Source of the DNA: Ralstonia sp. 25mfcol4.1
GTDB lineage: Bacteria; Pseudomonadota; Gammaproteobacteria; Burkholderiales; Burkholderiaceae
Direction of reading: 5' to 3'
DNA length: 64,000 nucleotides
NCBI RefSeq assembly: GCF_900104095.1
Contig: NZ_FNJO01000011.1
Location: forward strand, 152,121-216,120
Numbering within the stretch: position 1 is the first letter of the stretch; each line of letters begins with the position of its first letter. The notes below the pieces were generated by a model that worked only from the letters and a program-made list of their open reading frames with translations, did no database searches and had not been told where the DNA came from. Shown piece after piece: positions 29,865 through 38,135 of this stretch. The position numbers and the translations under genes were made by a program.

Positions 29865-30683
29865 TCAATCCTTGCCGAACTCGGCACCCATCTCGCGTCC
29901 GCGCGTGGCGGCGGCATGCATGGCCTTGACGAAGGCGTCCTTCATGCCGCTGGCGTCCATCGCCGTCAAGGCGGCATAGGTGGTGCCGCCCTTGGACGTG
30001 ACGCGCTCGCGCAGCGTGGCCACCGGCTCGGGCGATTCGGCCGCCAGCGCCGCCGCGCCGCGGAACGTTTCCACGGCCAGTTGGCGGCCCTGGTCGGCGG
30101 ACAATCCCATTTCCACCGCCGCGCGCTCCATCGCTTCCACAAAATAGAACACGTAGGCCGGCCCGCTGCCCGAGATCGCGGTGACGGCGTCGATCTGGTC
30201 GTCATTGTCCACCCAGACGCACTGGCCGACGGCTTCGGCCACGGCCGTGGCGATATCTCGGTCGGTGCCGGACAGCCCCGGGGCTGCGGCCAGGCCGGTC
30301 ATGCCCATGCCGGCCAGCGCAGGCGTGTTCGGCATGGCGCGCACCAGACGGCTGCGGCCCAGCCAGCGGGCCAGGTCCTGCAGCCGGATGCCGGCCGCGA
30401 CGCTGATGATGAGGTTGTCGGTCAGCAGCGGCGCAAGCGGGGCGATGGCATCGCGGAACTGCTGCGGCTTGACGGCCAGCACGATCACGTTGCTGGCGCC
30501 AAAGGCGGCATCGGGCGCAGCCAGCGCCTTGACGCCGCTCTGGGCCAGACGCTGGCGGGCATCTTCCGAGGGGTCGACCACGCGGATCGAGCCGGCCGGC
30601 ACGCCACGGGCCACCAGGCCGCCGATCAGGGCGGAGGCCATGTTGCCGCCGCCGAGGAAGCCGAAGGTGAGGGAATCGAGCAT
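29865..30683 (-). CDS. proC: Pyrroline-5-carboxylate reductase ProC
   Basis: ProC (272 residues) reduces pyrroline-5-carboxylate to proline with NAD(P)H. The Rossmann motif GFLGGGNMASALIGG is at the N terminus. Further family motifs are VLAVKPQQ, RAMPNTPALAGMGMTGL, AISGSGPAYVFYFVEAM and RERVTSKGGTTYAAL. The ATG at 30683, behind CAGGAAAC, is preferred over an upstream one at 30713. It lies downstream of yggS on the same strand, a widespread pairing. Confidence 0.96.
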   Translation of the reverse strand: MLDSLTFGFLGGGNMASALIGGLVARGVPAGSIRVVDPSEDARQRLAQSGVKALAAPDAAFGASNVIVLAVKPQQFRDAIAPLAPLLTDNLIISVAAGIRLQDLARWLGRSRLVRAMPNTPALAGMGMTGLAAAPGLSGTDRDIATAVAEAVGQCVWVDNDDQIDAVTAISGSGPAYVFYFVEAMERAAVEMGLSADQGRQLAVETFRGAAALAAESPEPVATLRERVTSKGGTTYAALTAMDASGMKDAFVKAMHAAATRGREMGAEFGKD

Positions 30684-30775
30684 CAAGTTTCCTGGTATGC
30701 CGGCGCGATACATGTCGGCCAGCGTTTTTTATGTCATGGGGTGCGAAAGACCGGCGCGGACCCTGCCGGGGGCCA

Positions 30776-31465
30776 TCAGCTCCGCGCGCCGAAAATCGCG
30801 GTGCCGATACGCACCAGCGTGGCGCCCTCGGCAATGGCCGCGTCCATGTCGGCGGACATGCCCATCGAGAGCGTGTCCACGTTTAGCCCGGATTGCCGCA
30901 GTTGATCAAGCAACGCACGGAGGGCGGCAAATGGTTGACGCTGGGCGGCAGGGTCGGCCGCCGGCGCCGGAATGGCCATCAGGCCGCGCAGCTGCAGGTT
31001 CGGCAGCGCCGCGATGGCCTGGGCCAGCGCCGGCACCTCGGCCGGCGCCACACCGCTCTTGGTGTCCTCGTTGCTGATATTGACCTGCAGGCAGACCTGC
31101 AGCGGCGGCAGCCCGGCCGGACGCTGGGCAGACAGCCGCTCGGCGATCTTCAGCCGGTCGATGGCATGGACCCAGTCGAACTGCTCGGCCACCGGCCGCG
31201 TCTTGTTGCTTTGGAGGGGGCCGATGAAATGCCACTGGATCTGGCCGCGCAGGGCGTCCAGCGTGGCAATCTTTTCCACCCCTTCCTGGACGTAGTTCTC
31301 GCCGAAAGCCCGCTGGCCGGCGTCGAAGGCCTCGCGGATCCGATCCGCAGAAACCGTCTTGGAAACCGCCAGCAATGTGACATCGGCAGGTGCCCGGCCG
31401 GCATGTTGTGCGGCCGCCGCGATGTCATTTTTCACGGCTTGCAAGTTGGCGGCGATTACAGACAT
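30776..31465 (-). CDS. yggS: YggS family pyridoxal phosphate homeostasis protein (PLPBP)
   Basis: YggS (229 residues) is a single-domain TIM-barrel PLP carrier that balances vitamin B6 pools and affects amino-acid metabolism. The PLP lysine is K36 in TLLAVSKTVSADRI. GENYVQEGVEKI, WHFIGPLQSNKTR and LSMGMSADMDAAI are typical. The ATG at 31465 gives the family N terminus. It lies about 90 bases ahead of proC on the same strand and is divergent from pilT. Confidence 0.95.
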   Translation of the reverse strand: MSVIAANLQAVKNDIAAAAQHAGRAPADVTLLAVSKTVSADRIREAFDAGQRAFGENYVQEGVEKIATLDALRGQIQWHFIGPLQSNKTRPVAEQFDWVHAIDRLKIAERLSAQRPAGLPPLQVCLQVNISNEDTKSGVAPAEVPALAQAIAALPNLQLRGLMAIPAPAADPAAQRQPFAALRALLDQLRQSGLNVDTLSMGMSADMDAAIAEGATLVRIGTAIFGARS

Positions 31466-31577
31466 AATCCAGCGGAAATATTCGAAGAAGTACAACTAGA
31501 AGTACAACAATAAACCTTTGAAGGCCCGGCAAATCGATATTCCCGCCAGGGCCTCTTTTAGGGTGGGGTCATTATAG

Positions 31578-32621
31578 ATGGACATCGCACAGCTTCTGGC
31601 CTTCGCGGTCAAGAACAAGGCATCCGATCTTCACCTTTCGGCCGACATGCCGCCGATGGTGCGTATTCACGGGGACATGCGCCGCATCAACGTCGCGGCG
31701 ATGACGCACAAGGACGTCCACGCCATGGTGTACGACATCATGAGCGACGTTCAGCGCAAATCCTATGAAGAACGGCTGGAAATCGATTTCTCGTTCGAGA
31801 TCTCGGGCCTGTCCCGTTTCCGGGTCAACGCCTACACCACGCAGCGCGGCTCGGCCGCCGTATTCCGTACCATTCCGTCGAAGGTGCTGACGCTCGACGA
31901 CCTGCACGCGCCGGCGGTGTTCGCCGACCTGTGCATGAAGCCGCGCGGGCTGGTGCTGGTGACGGGGCCGACGGGTTCGGGCAAGTCCACCACGCTGGCG
32001 GCGATGGTCGACCATCGCAACGACAACGACATGGGCCACATCCTCACGGTGGAGGACCCGATCGAATTCGTCCACAACTCGAAGAAGAGCCTGATCAACC
32101 AGCGTGAGCTGGGGCCGCACACGCATTCGTTCGCCAACGCACTGCGCTCGGCGCTGCGTGAAGACCCGGACGTGATCCTGGTGGGCGAATTGCGTGACCT
32201 GGAAACGATCCGCCTGGCGCTGACGGCGGCGGAAACCGGCCACCTGGTCTTTGCCACGCTGCACACCAGTTCGGCCGCCAAGACCATCGACCGGGTGGTG
32301 GACGTCTTCCCGCCCGAGGAAAAGGACATGGTCCGGACCATGCTGTCCGAATCGCTGGAGGCCGTGATCTCGCAGACGCTGCTCAAGACGCGCGACGGCA
32401 ACGGCCGAACCGCGGCGCACGAGATCATGATCGCCACGCCGGCCATCCGCCACCTGATCCGCGAGAACAAGATCGCGCAGATGTACTCGATGATGCAGAC
32501 GTCCAGCGGCATGGGCATGCAGACGCTGGACCAGTGCCTGGGCGACCTGATCAAGCGCGGCATGATCAACTACAACGATGCACGGGCGATTGCGAAGAAC
32601 CCGGACGCATTCATGGGCTAA
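31578..32621 (+). CDS. pilT: Type IV pilus retraction ATPase PilT
   Basis: PilT (347 residues) is the hexameric ATPase that depolymerises type IV pili and drives twitching. The N terminus MDIAQLLAFAVKNKASDLHLS is diagnostic. Walker A is at about 130-137 (TGPTGSGKST). The Asp box, Walker B (ILVGELRDLETIRLAL) and His box (LVFATLHTSSAAKTIDR) follow. It is divergent from yggS and nine bases ahead of pilU. A terminator-like hairpin lies just upstream of its start. Confidence 0.97.
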   Translation: MDIAQLLAFAVKNKASDLHLSADMPPMVRIHGDMRRINVAAMTHKDVHAMVYDIMSDVQRKSYEERLEIDFSFEISGLSRFRVNAYTTQRGSAAVFRTIPSKVLTLDDLHAPAVFADLCMKPRGLVLVTGPTGSGKSTTLAAMVDHRNDNDMGHILTVEDPIEFVHNSKKSLINQRELGPHTHSFANALRSALREDPDVILVGELRDLETIRLALTAAETGHLVFATLHTSSAAKTIDRVVDVFPPEEKDMVRTMLSESLEAVISQTLLKTRDGNGRTAAHEIMIATPAIRHLIRENKIAQMYSMMQTSSGMGMQTLDQCLGDLIKRGMINYNDARAIAKNPDAFMG

Positions 32622-32630
32622 GGGGTGATC

Positions 32631-33770
32631 ATGCTCGACCGCGAATCCGCATCGAAGTACATCAACGACCTGCTCGAGCTGATGGTGAACAACCGCGGCT
32701 CGGATCTGTTCATTACCTCCGAATTCCCGCCGGCCATCAAGGTCGACGGCAAGATCACGCCGGTATCGCAGCAGCCGCTGAACCCGACGCAGGCCCTGGG
32801 CCTGGTGCGCTCGATCATGAACGAGCGCCAGGCGAAGGAGTTCGACGACACGCGCGAATGCAACTTCGCGATCACGGCGCCCAACGCGGGCCGCTTCCGG
32901 GTGTCGGCGTTCATCCAGCAGGGCCGCGCCGGCATGGTGGTGCGGACCATCAACACCCGCATCCCGTCGGTGGAAGACCTGGACCTGCCGCAGTCGCTGC
33001 ATGAGATCGTGATGTCCAAGCGCGGCCTGGTGATCGTGACCGGCGCCACGGGCTCGGGCAAGTCGACTTCGCTGGCGGCCATGCTGGACCACCGCAACGC
33101 GCATTCGTACGGCCACATCATCACGATCGAGGACCCGATCGAATACGTGCATGCGCACCAGAACTGCATCGTCACGCAGCGCGAGGTGGGCATCGATACC
33201 GAGTCGTGGCACATCGCGCTGAAGAACACGCTCCGCCAGGCGCCCGACGTGATCCTGATCGGCGAAATCCGCGACCGCGAGACGATGGAGTACGCGATGC
33301 AGTACGCCGAGACGGGCCACCTGTGCCTGGCCACGCTGCACGCGAACAACGCCAACCAGGCCATCGACCGGATCGTCAACTTCTTCCCCGAGGAAAAGCG
33401 CCAGCAACTGCTGATCGACCTGTCGCTGAACCTGAAGGCGATGATTTCGCAGCGCCTGCTGCCGCGCGCCGGCCGCAAGGGCCGTGTGCCGGCCGTGGAA
33501 ATCATGATCGGCACGCCGCTGGTGGCCGACCTGATCTTCAAGGGCGAGATCCACGAGCTCAAGGAAGTCATCAAGAAATCGCGCGAGCAGGGCATGATCT
33601 CGTTCGACCAGGCGCTGTTCGAACTGTACGAGGCCGAGAAGATCACCTACGAGGACGCGCTCAAGAACGCCGACTCGCTGAACGACCTGCGCCTGATGAT
33701 CAAGCTCCATGGCGCGCGGCATCGCGACGCCGACCTGGGCGCTGGCACCGAACACCTGAACGTGATCTGA
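32631..33770 (+). CDS. pilU: PilT paralogue PilU
   Basis: PilU (379 residues) is the accessory retraction ATPase that needs PilT for function. It shares the core motifs (VTGATGSGKSTSLAAM, ILIGEIRDRETMEYAM, LATLHANNANQAIDRIVNFF) and has a C-terminal extension past the PilT end. FFPEEKRQQLLIDLSLNLKA is typical of PilU. The ATG at 32631 has an AAGGGG ribosome site; a GTG at 32625 is also in frame. It is translated as an operon with pilT. Confidence 0.95.
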   Translation: MLDRESASKYINDLLELMVNNRGSDLFITSEFPPAIKVDGKITPVSQQPLNPTQALGLVRSIMNERQAKEFDDTRECNFAITAPNAGRFRVSAFIQQGRAGMVVRTINTRIPSVEDLDLPQSLHEIVMSKRGLVIVTGATGSGKSTSLAAMLDHRNAHSYGHIITIEDPIEYVHAHQNCIVTQREVGIDTESWHIALKNTLRQAPDVILIGEIRDRETMEYAMQYAETGHLCLATLHANNANQAIDRIVNFFPEEKRQQLLIDLSLNLKAMISQRLLPRAGRKGRVPAVEIMIGTPLVADLIFKGEIHELKEVIKKSREQGMISFDQALFELYEAEKITYEDALKNADSLNDLRLMIKLHGARHRDADLGAGTEHLNVI

Positions 33771-33825
33771 CGCGGGCGGCCGGGGCGCGGTATCCTTGCG
33801 CCCATTACCTTTCAGGAGACCGACG

Positions 33826-34320
33826 ATGAGCAACGTCTACCAGTTCGAAGCCCGTTCGCTGGCGGGCCAGCCGGTGCCGCTGAGCGACTTCCAGGGCAAG
33901 GTGCTGCTGATCGTCAACACGGCCAGCGAGTGCGGCTTCACGCCCCAGTATGCCGGCCTGCAGTCGCTGCAGGACAGCTACCAGACGCGCGGGTTCGATG
34001 TGCTGGGCTTTCCGTGCAACCAGTTCGGCAAGCAGGAACCGGGCGATGCCGAACAGATCGGCGCGTTCTGCGAATCGCGCTTCCACGTCACCTTTCCGAT
34101 GTTCGGGAAGATCGACGTCAACGGCGCCGACGCGCACCCGCTCTACAAGTGGCTGACGTCGGAAAAGCCGGGGCTGCTGGGCACCCAGGCCATCAAGTGG
34201 AATTTCACCAAGTTCCTGCTGCGCCGCGACGGCACGATCTTCAAGCGTTATGCGCCGACCACCAAGCCCGACGAGATTCGTGGCGACATCGAGACACTGC
34301 TGAGCGATCCGGGCGCCTGA
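33826..34320 (+). CDS. Glutathione peroxidase family protein (BtuE-like)
   Basis: This 164-residue protein reduces peroxides through a redox cysteine, C36 in NTASECGFTPQY. The other members of the catalytic tetrad are visible: glutamine in FPCNQFGKQEPG (Q70) and Trp/Asn in IKWNFTKFL. Bacterial homologues often use thioredoxin rather than glutathione. The ATG at 33826 is chosen because of the strong CAGGAGA ribosome site; the frame is open to 33796. It follows pilU by 55 bases, with no functional link obvious. Confidence 0.92.
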   Translation: MSNVYQFEARSLAGQPVPLSDFQGKVLLIVNTASECGFTPQYAGLQSLQDSYQTRGFDVLGFPCNQFGKQEPGDAEQIGAFCESRFHVTFPMFGKIDVNGADAHPLYKWLTSEKPGLLGTQAIKWNFTKFLLRRDGTIFKRYAPTTKPDEIRGDIETLLSDPGA

Positions 34321-34346
34321 AACGGGCTGGCCGGCGCGGCCGGCCG

Positions 34347-35039
34347 TCAGCCGTGCGAGTCCGCCCGGACCGCGCGCAGGAAGCCGTTGAGCGAACGCTC
34401 CGGCGTTTCGTGGAAATGCTCGGCCAGCATGGTCAGCTTGCGGCAGCGGTCCAGCCGGAAACTGCGGTAGTCCTCCCGCGCCGTACACCAGGCGGCCACC
34501 AGCCAGACATTGCCCCAGAAGAACAACCCCAGCGGCTGCACCACGCGCACGGTGTCGCGCTGCTGCGCATCGGAATAGTCGATCTGCAGCAGCCGCTGCG
34601 CGCCGATGGCCGTGTGGACGATGTCGAACGCCTCGCGCACGGCAGGGTGGTTGGCATATTCGGGCGCGAAGATGCGACTCTGCTGCGCGGCCAGGCGCCG
34701 TTGCGGCGGCAGGGCGGCCATCAGCTTTTCCAGCGACGGCTCGGCCGCAGCGGCCAGCGCGCCGCCGCCCCAGGCCTTGAGCAGGCGCAGGCCCGCCACC
34801 ATGGCCTCCACTTCCATCGACGTGAACATCAGCGGCGGCACATCGTAATCCGGCCGCAGACGGTAGCCGATGCCGGCTTCGCCCTCCACGGGTACGCCTG
34901 ACAGCGACAGCGCCTGGATGTCGCGGTAGACCGTGCGTTCGGACACGCCCAGCCGCTGCGCGAGCAGGGCCGCGGTGGTCAGGCGGCGCCCGCGCAGGAC
35001 CTGGACGATCTGGAAAAGGCGGTCGGCGCGTCGGCTCAT
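34347..35039 (-). CDS. YafY-type transcriptional regulator with HTH and WYL domains
   Basis: This 230-residue regulator has an N-terminal winged helix-turn-helix (RADRLFQIVQVLRGRRLTTA, LGVSERTVYRDIQALSLSG) and a C-terminal WYL-type sensor domain (LLQIDYSDAQQRDTVRVVQP, VWLVAAWCTAREDYRSFRLD). In this family the HTH binds DNA and the WYL domain binds an unknown ligand. It lies seven bases downstream of a VOC-family gene on the same strand, a pairing seen often in proteobacteria, so it probably regulates that gene. Confidence 0.9.
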   Translation of the reverse strand: MSRRADRLFQIVQVLRGRRLTTAALLAQRLGVSERTVYRDIQALSLSGVPVEGEAGIGYRLRPDYDVPPLMFTSMEVEAMVAGLRLLKAWGGGALAAAAEPSLEKLMAALPPQRRLAAQQSRIFAPEYANHPAVREAFDIVHTAIGAQRLLQIDYSDAQQRDTVRVVQPLGLFFWGNVWLVAAWCTAREDYRSFRLDRCRKLTMLAEHFHETPERSLNGFLRAVRADSHG

Positions 35040-35046
35040 GGCGGTG

Positions 35047-35451
35047 TCAGTGCGCGACGGCGGCGGGCGCGGCAACCATCGCCGGCTCGTGCAGGCCGAT
35101 CCGGTTGCCTTCGCTGTCGGTGATATGGGCGAAGCGGCCCATGTTGTCGGGCAGCTGCACCGGCCCGCGCACGGTGCGGCCACCGGCATAGGTGACCCGC
35201 GCCAGCACGTCGTCGAGTTGGGGGGCGTTGAGATACGGCACCGGGCCGTAGAACGCGCTGGACCGGTACTGCTCGCCGCGTACCAGCGCACCGGCCGAGC
35301 TGGCATGGGTGAATACGGCGAGGTCGACGTCGCCCACGGTCTCGCGACGCAGCGGATGCTCGAACACCGTTTCGTAGAACTGCATTGCGCGTTTCATGTC
35401 GGTCACCGGGATTTCCAGCCAGTTGACCAGGGCATCGGACGGGTTGGCCAT
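35047..35451 (-). CDS. VOC (glyoxalase/bleomycin resistance) family protein
   Basis: This 134-residue protein has the paired beta-alpha-beta-beta-beta modules of the vicinal oxygen chelate family: LVNWLEIPVTDMKRAMQFYE at the start and GRFAHITDSEGNRIGLHEP at the end. Likely metal ligands are few, so catalysis is uncertain. The ATG at 35451 follows AGGAGCG; the frame is open to 35526. It forms a two-gene unit with the YafY-type regulator. Confidence 0.88.
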   Translation of the reverse strand: MANPSDALVNWLEIPVTDMKRAMQFYETVFEHPLRRETVGDVDLAVFTHASSAGALVRGEQYRSSAFYGPVPYLNAPQLDDVLARVTYAGGRTVRGPVQLPDNMGRFAHITDSEGNRIGLHEPAMVAAPAAVAH

Positions 35452-35547
35452 GGTGGCGCTCCTCTTCATCGTGTCGGGAGACCGGATCATGCGCGGGCAC
35501 TCCTGACAGCGTGCTGTCAGCAGCATGTCAGTGGCCGGGGTGAGGCC

Positions 35548-36273
35548 TCAACGCGGCATCCAGGCCGCCATCACCGGCACCAGGATGGCCGTCAGCACGC
35601 CGTTCAGCCCCATGCCGAGCGCCGAAAATGCGCCAGCTTCCTGGCTGACCTGAAACGCGCGGGCCGTGCCGATGCCGTGCGCCGCCACGCCGGTGGCAAA
35701 GCCGCGCACGGTGTAGTCGCGCACGCCCAGCAGGTTCAGCAGGCCGGTGGCGCTGACCGCCCCGATGATGCCCGTGGCCATCACCAGCACGGCGGTCAGC
35801 GACGGCAGGCCGCCGATCTTCTCGGACACGCCCATCGCGATCGGGATCGTCACCGACTTCGGTGCCAGCGACAGCACCACCTCTGGCGAGGCCCCCAGCA
35901 GGTACGCAATGCCGACCGCCGACACCACGGCGGCCACCGAACCCGCCAGCAAGCCGGCCAGCAGCGGCAGCACATGGCTGCGCAGCTTGGGCAGCTGGGT
36001 GTACAGCGGCACGGCCAGCGCCACGGTGGCCGGTCCCAGCAGGAAGTGCACGAACTGCGCGCCATCGAAGTAGGTCTTGTACGGCGTGCCGGTCACGGTC
36101 AGCACCGTGACCAGGATGGCCACCGAGATCATCACCGGATTGGCCAGCGGCGAGAACTTCGCGCGTTCGTAGATGCGGAACGCGAACACATAGGCGATCA
36201 GCGTGGCGGTCAGCCCAATCAGCGGACTGGCGGCCAGGTACACCCAGATTTCATTGAGACGCGGCGACATCAT
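35548..36273 (-). CDS. LrgB family membrane protein
   Basis: This 241-residue inner-membrane protein belongs to the LrgB/CidB family, linked in firmicutes to murein hydrolase export and, in plants and some bacteria, to glycolate or pyruvate transport. Family motifs are SLAPKSVTIPIAMGVSEKIG and VRGFATGVAAHGIGTARAFQ. About seven hydrophobic helices are visible. The start ATG at 36273 overlaps the lrgA stop (ATGA), so the two are translationally coupled. The nearby glycolate oxidase genes make a glycolate or pyruvate transport role plausible, though this is inference. Confidence 0.9.
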   Translation of the reverse strand: MMSPRLNEIWVYLAASPLIGLTATLIAYVFAFRIYERAKFSPLANPVMISVAILVTVLTVTGTPYKTYFDGAQFVHFLLGPATVALAVPLYTQLPKLRSHVLPLLAGLLAGSVAAVVSAVGIAYLLGASPEVVLSLAPKSVTIPIAMGVSEKIGGLPSLTAVLVMATGIIGAVSATGLLNLLGVRDYTVRGFATGVAAHGIGTARAFQVSQEAGAFSALGMGLNGVLTAILVPVMAAWMPR

Positions 36274-36641
36274 GGCTGGGCTCCGGCATCCACGGCATCG
36301 GCCGGCGGCTTGCGCATCAGGGCCCGCGTGACCAGCGCGGTCACGGCGATGGCCACCCAGGTGGAGATCACCAGCGCGATGACGATCGGCAGCCATTCGC
36401 TGCCGATGCGGTTGGCATGCACCATGATGCCGACACCGGCCGGCACGAACAGCAGGGACAGGTGCTTGAGCAGGTCATTGGCCGAACCCTGGATCACGGG
36501 CAGCAGCCGGTTGTCGAATACGAGCCAGCCGAACAGCAGCAGCATGCCGATCACGGGACCGGGCACGGGCAGGCGCAGTGCGTAGCTGATGACTTCGCCC
36601 ACGGTCTGGAAGACCAGCAGGATGGCAAACGTCTGGAGCAT
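36270..36641 (-). CDS. CidA/LrgA family membrane protein
   Basis: This 123-residue holin-like protein has four hydrophobic segments and the family motifs LPVPGPVIGMLLLFGWL and LLFVPAGVGIMVHA. It pairs with the LrgB-type protein encoded immediately downstream. The frame is open much further upstream (to 37151), but that part overlaps glcF in antisense and has no family similarity. The ATG at 36641 gives the normal N terminus MLQTFAILLVFQTVGE. No strong ribosome site is visible. Confidence 0.9.
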   Translation of the reverse strand: MLQTFAILLVFQTVGEVISYALRLPVPGPVIGMLLLFGWLVFDNRLLPVIQGSANDLLKHLSLLFVPAGVGIMVHANRIGSEWLPIVIALVISTWVAIAVTALVTRALMRKPPADAVDAGAQP

Positions 36642-36756
36642 GGGGGCAGCTTGGGAGAATCCGATGTGCCGCCATGTTACTCCCGGACAAGATGCGTGCA
36701 AGATGAGGCACCGGGCCGTTGCGCCGGGAACACGGCCCTCGCGATGCAGGCGCTCG

Positions 36757-36796
36757 CCCCTCTCCCCCGACCCCTCTCCGCCTTGCGGGAGAGGGG
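36757..36796. repeat. Dispersed palindromic repeat, copy A (single unit)
   Basis: CCCCTCTCC at 36771-36779 pairs with GGAGAGGGG at 36788-36796. A further CCCCTCTCCCCCGA precedes it at 36757. The same CCTCTCCC...GGGAGAGG theme occurs at 50529 and 58329, always between genes. Here it lies between lrgA and glcF and may act in transcript stability or termination. Confidence 0.7.
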
Positions 36797-36808
36797 AGCA
36801 AACATCCC

Positions 36809-38089
36809 TTACGACGCCTGCGCCGCCTGCGCCGCCACTGTCGGCGCCAGCATGCGGTCCACCAGTTCCACCCAGTGGATCACCGGGGTTTCCGTGCCGC
36901 TTTGCAGGTGCGTGATGCAGCCGATATTGGCCGTGGCGATGGCATCGGGCGACGTGGCCTGCAGCTTGTTCAGCTTGTCGTCGCGGAGCTTGTACGACAG
37001 ATCGGGCTGCAGTACCGAGTACGTGCCCGCCGAGCCGCAGCACAGGTGGCTGTCGGCGCAGAGCCGCACGTCCACGCCCAGGCGCGTCAGCAGCGATTCC
37101 ACCTTGCCACGGATCTGCTGGCCATGCTGCAGCGTGCAGGGCGGATGCCATGCCACGCGGCGGCCATCGCGCGGCACCGCGCCGGCCAGCCGGTGCAGGT
37201 CGTCGGCAAAATCGGGCAGCAGCTCCGACAGGTCGCGCGTCAGCGCCGACACGCGCGCGGCCCGTTCGGCGTACTTCGGATCATTGCGCAGCAGGTGGCC
37301 GTAGTCCTTGACCATCGCGCCGCAGCCCGATGCCGTCATGACGATGGCCTCCGCGCCGGCCTGGATATGGGGCCACCAGGCGTCGATGTTGGCGCGCATG
37401 TTGTCGAGTCCGCCCGCATGGTCGCCCGTGTGGAAGCGGATCGCGCCGCAACAGCCGGCCTCGCGCGCCAACACCAGTTGCACACCGAGCTTGTCGAGCA
37501 CACGTGCCGTCGCGGCATTGATGTTGGGCGACATGGCGGGCTGCACACAGCCGTCGAGCAACAGCATCTTGCGCGGATGTTCGTTGCGCGGCCAGGTGCC
37601 CGGGGGCGTCGGGTGCGCCGGCACCTTGTTGCGCAGCGTCTGCGGCAGCAGCGGCCGCACGATCTGGCCCAGCTTCAGCGCGGGGCCGAACAGCCCTGGC
37701 CGGGTCAGGCCCTCGCGCAGCATCCACCGCGCGATGCGCTGCTTGGCCGGGCGCTGCACCCCCTGCTCGGCCAGCCGGTCATCGACGATCTGCCGGCCGA
37801 TGTCGACCAGGCGCCCGTACGTGACCCCCGACGGGCAGGTCGATTCGCAGTTGCGGCAGGTCAGGCAGCGGTCCAGGTGCAGGCGCGTGCTTTCGGTCAC
37901 CGGGCTGCCTTCGAGCACCTGCTTCATCAGGTAGATGCGCCCACGCGGCCCGTCCAGTTCGTCACCCAGCAGTTGGTAGGTGGGGCAGGTGGCGGTGCAG
38001 AAGCCGCAGTGCACGCAGTTGCCGACGATCGATTTCGCCTCTTCGCCCTCGGGCGTGTTGCGCAGGAATTCGGCCAGTGTGGTTTGCAT
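36809..38089 (-). CDS. glcF: Glycolate oxidase iron-sulfur subunit GlcF
   Basis: GlcF (426 residues) carries electrons from the GlcD/GlcE flavoproteins to the membrane during oxidation of glycolate to glyoxylate. Two 4Fe-4S motifs are at the N terminus: NCVHCGFCTATCPT and DRCLTCRNCESTCPSG. Two CCG domains follow, with GCCGAIRFHTG and LCCGSAGTYS. It ends the unit glcD - ion channel - glcE - glcF, 46 bases after glcE. Confidence 0.95.
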   Translation of the reverse strand: MQTTLAEFLRNTPEGEEAKSIVGNCVHCGFCTATCPTYQLLGDELDGPRGRIYLMKQVLEGSPVTESTRLHLDRCLTCRNCESTCPSGVTYGRLVDIGRQIVDDRLAEQGVQRPAKQRIARWMLREGLTRPGLFGPALKLGQIVRPLLPQTLRNKVPAHPTPPGTWPRNEHPRKMLLLDGCVQPAMSPNINAATARVLDKLGVQLVLAREAGCCGAIRFHTGDHAGGLDNMRANIDAWWPHIQAGAEAIVMTASGCGAMVKDYGHLLRNDPKYAERAARVSALTRDLSELLPDFADDLHRLAGAVPRDGRRVAWHPPCTLQHGQQIRGKVESLLTRLGVDVRLCADSHLCCGSAGTYSVLQPDLSYKLRDDKLNKLQATSPDAIATANIGCITHLQSGTETPVIHWVELVDRMLAPTVAAQAAQAS

Positions 38090-38135
38090 GGTGGGGGATC
38101 GTTATCGTTGGGGACCGCGTTGTCCGGACGGTGGC

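Noticed and set aside
34321..34346. GC-rich hairpin between the glutathione peroxidase and YafY-type genes, considered as a terminator.
   Set aside because: No T-run follows on either strand, so it could not be supported as an intrinsic terminator.
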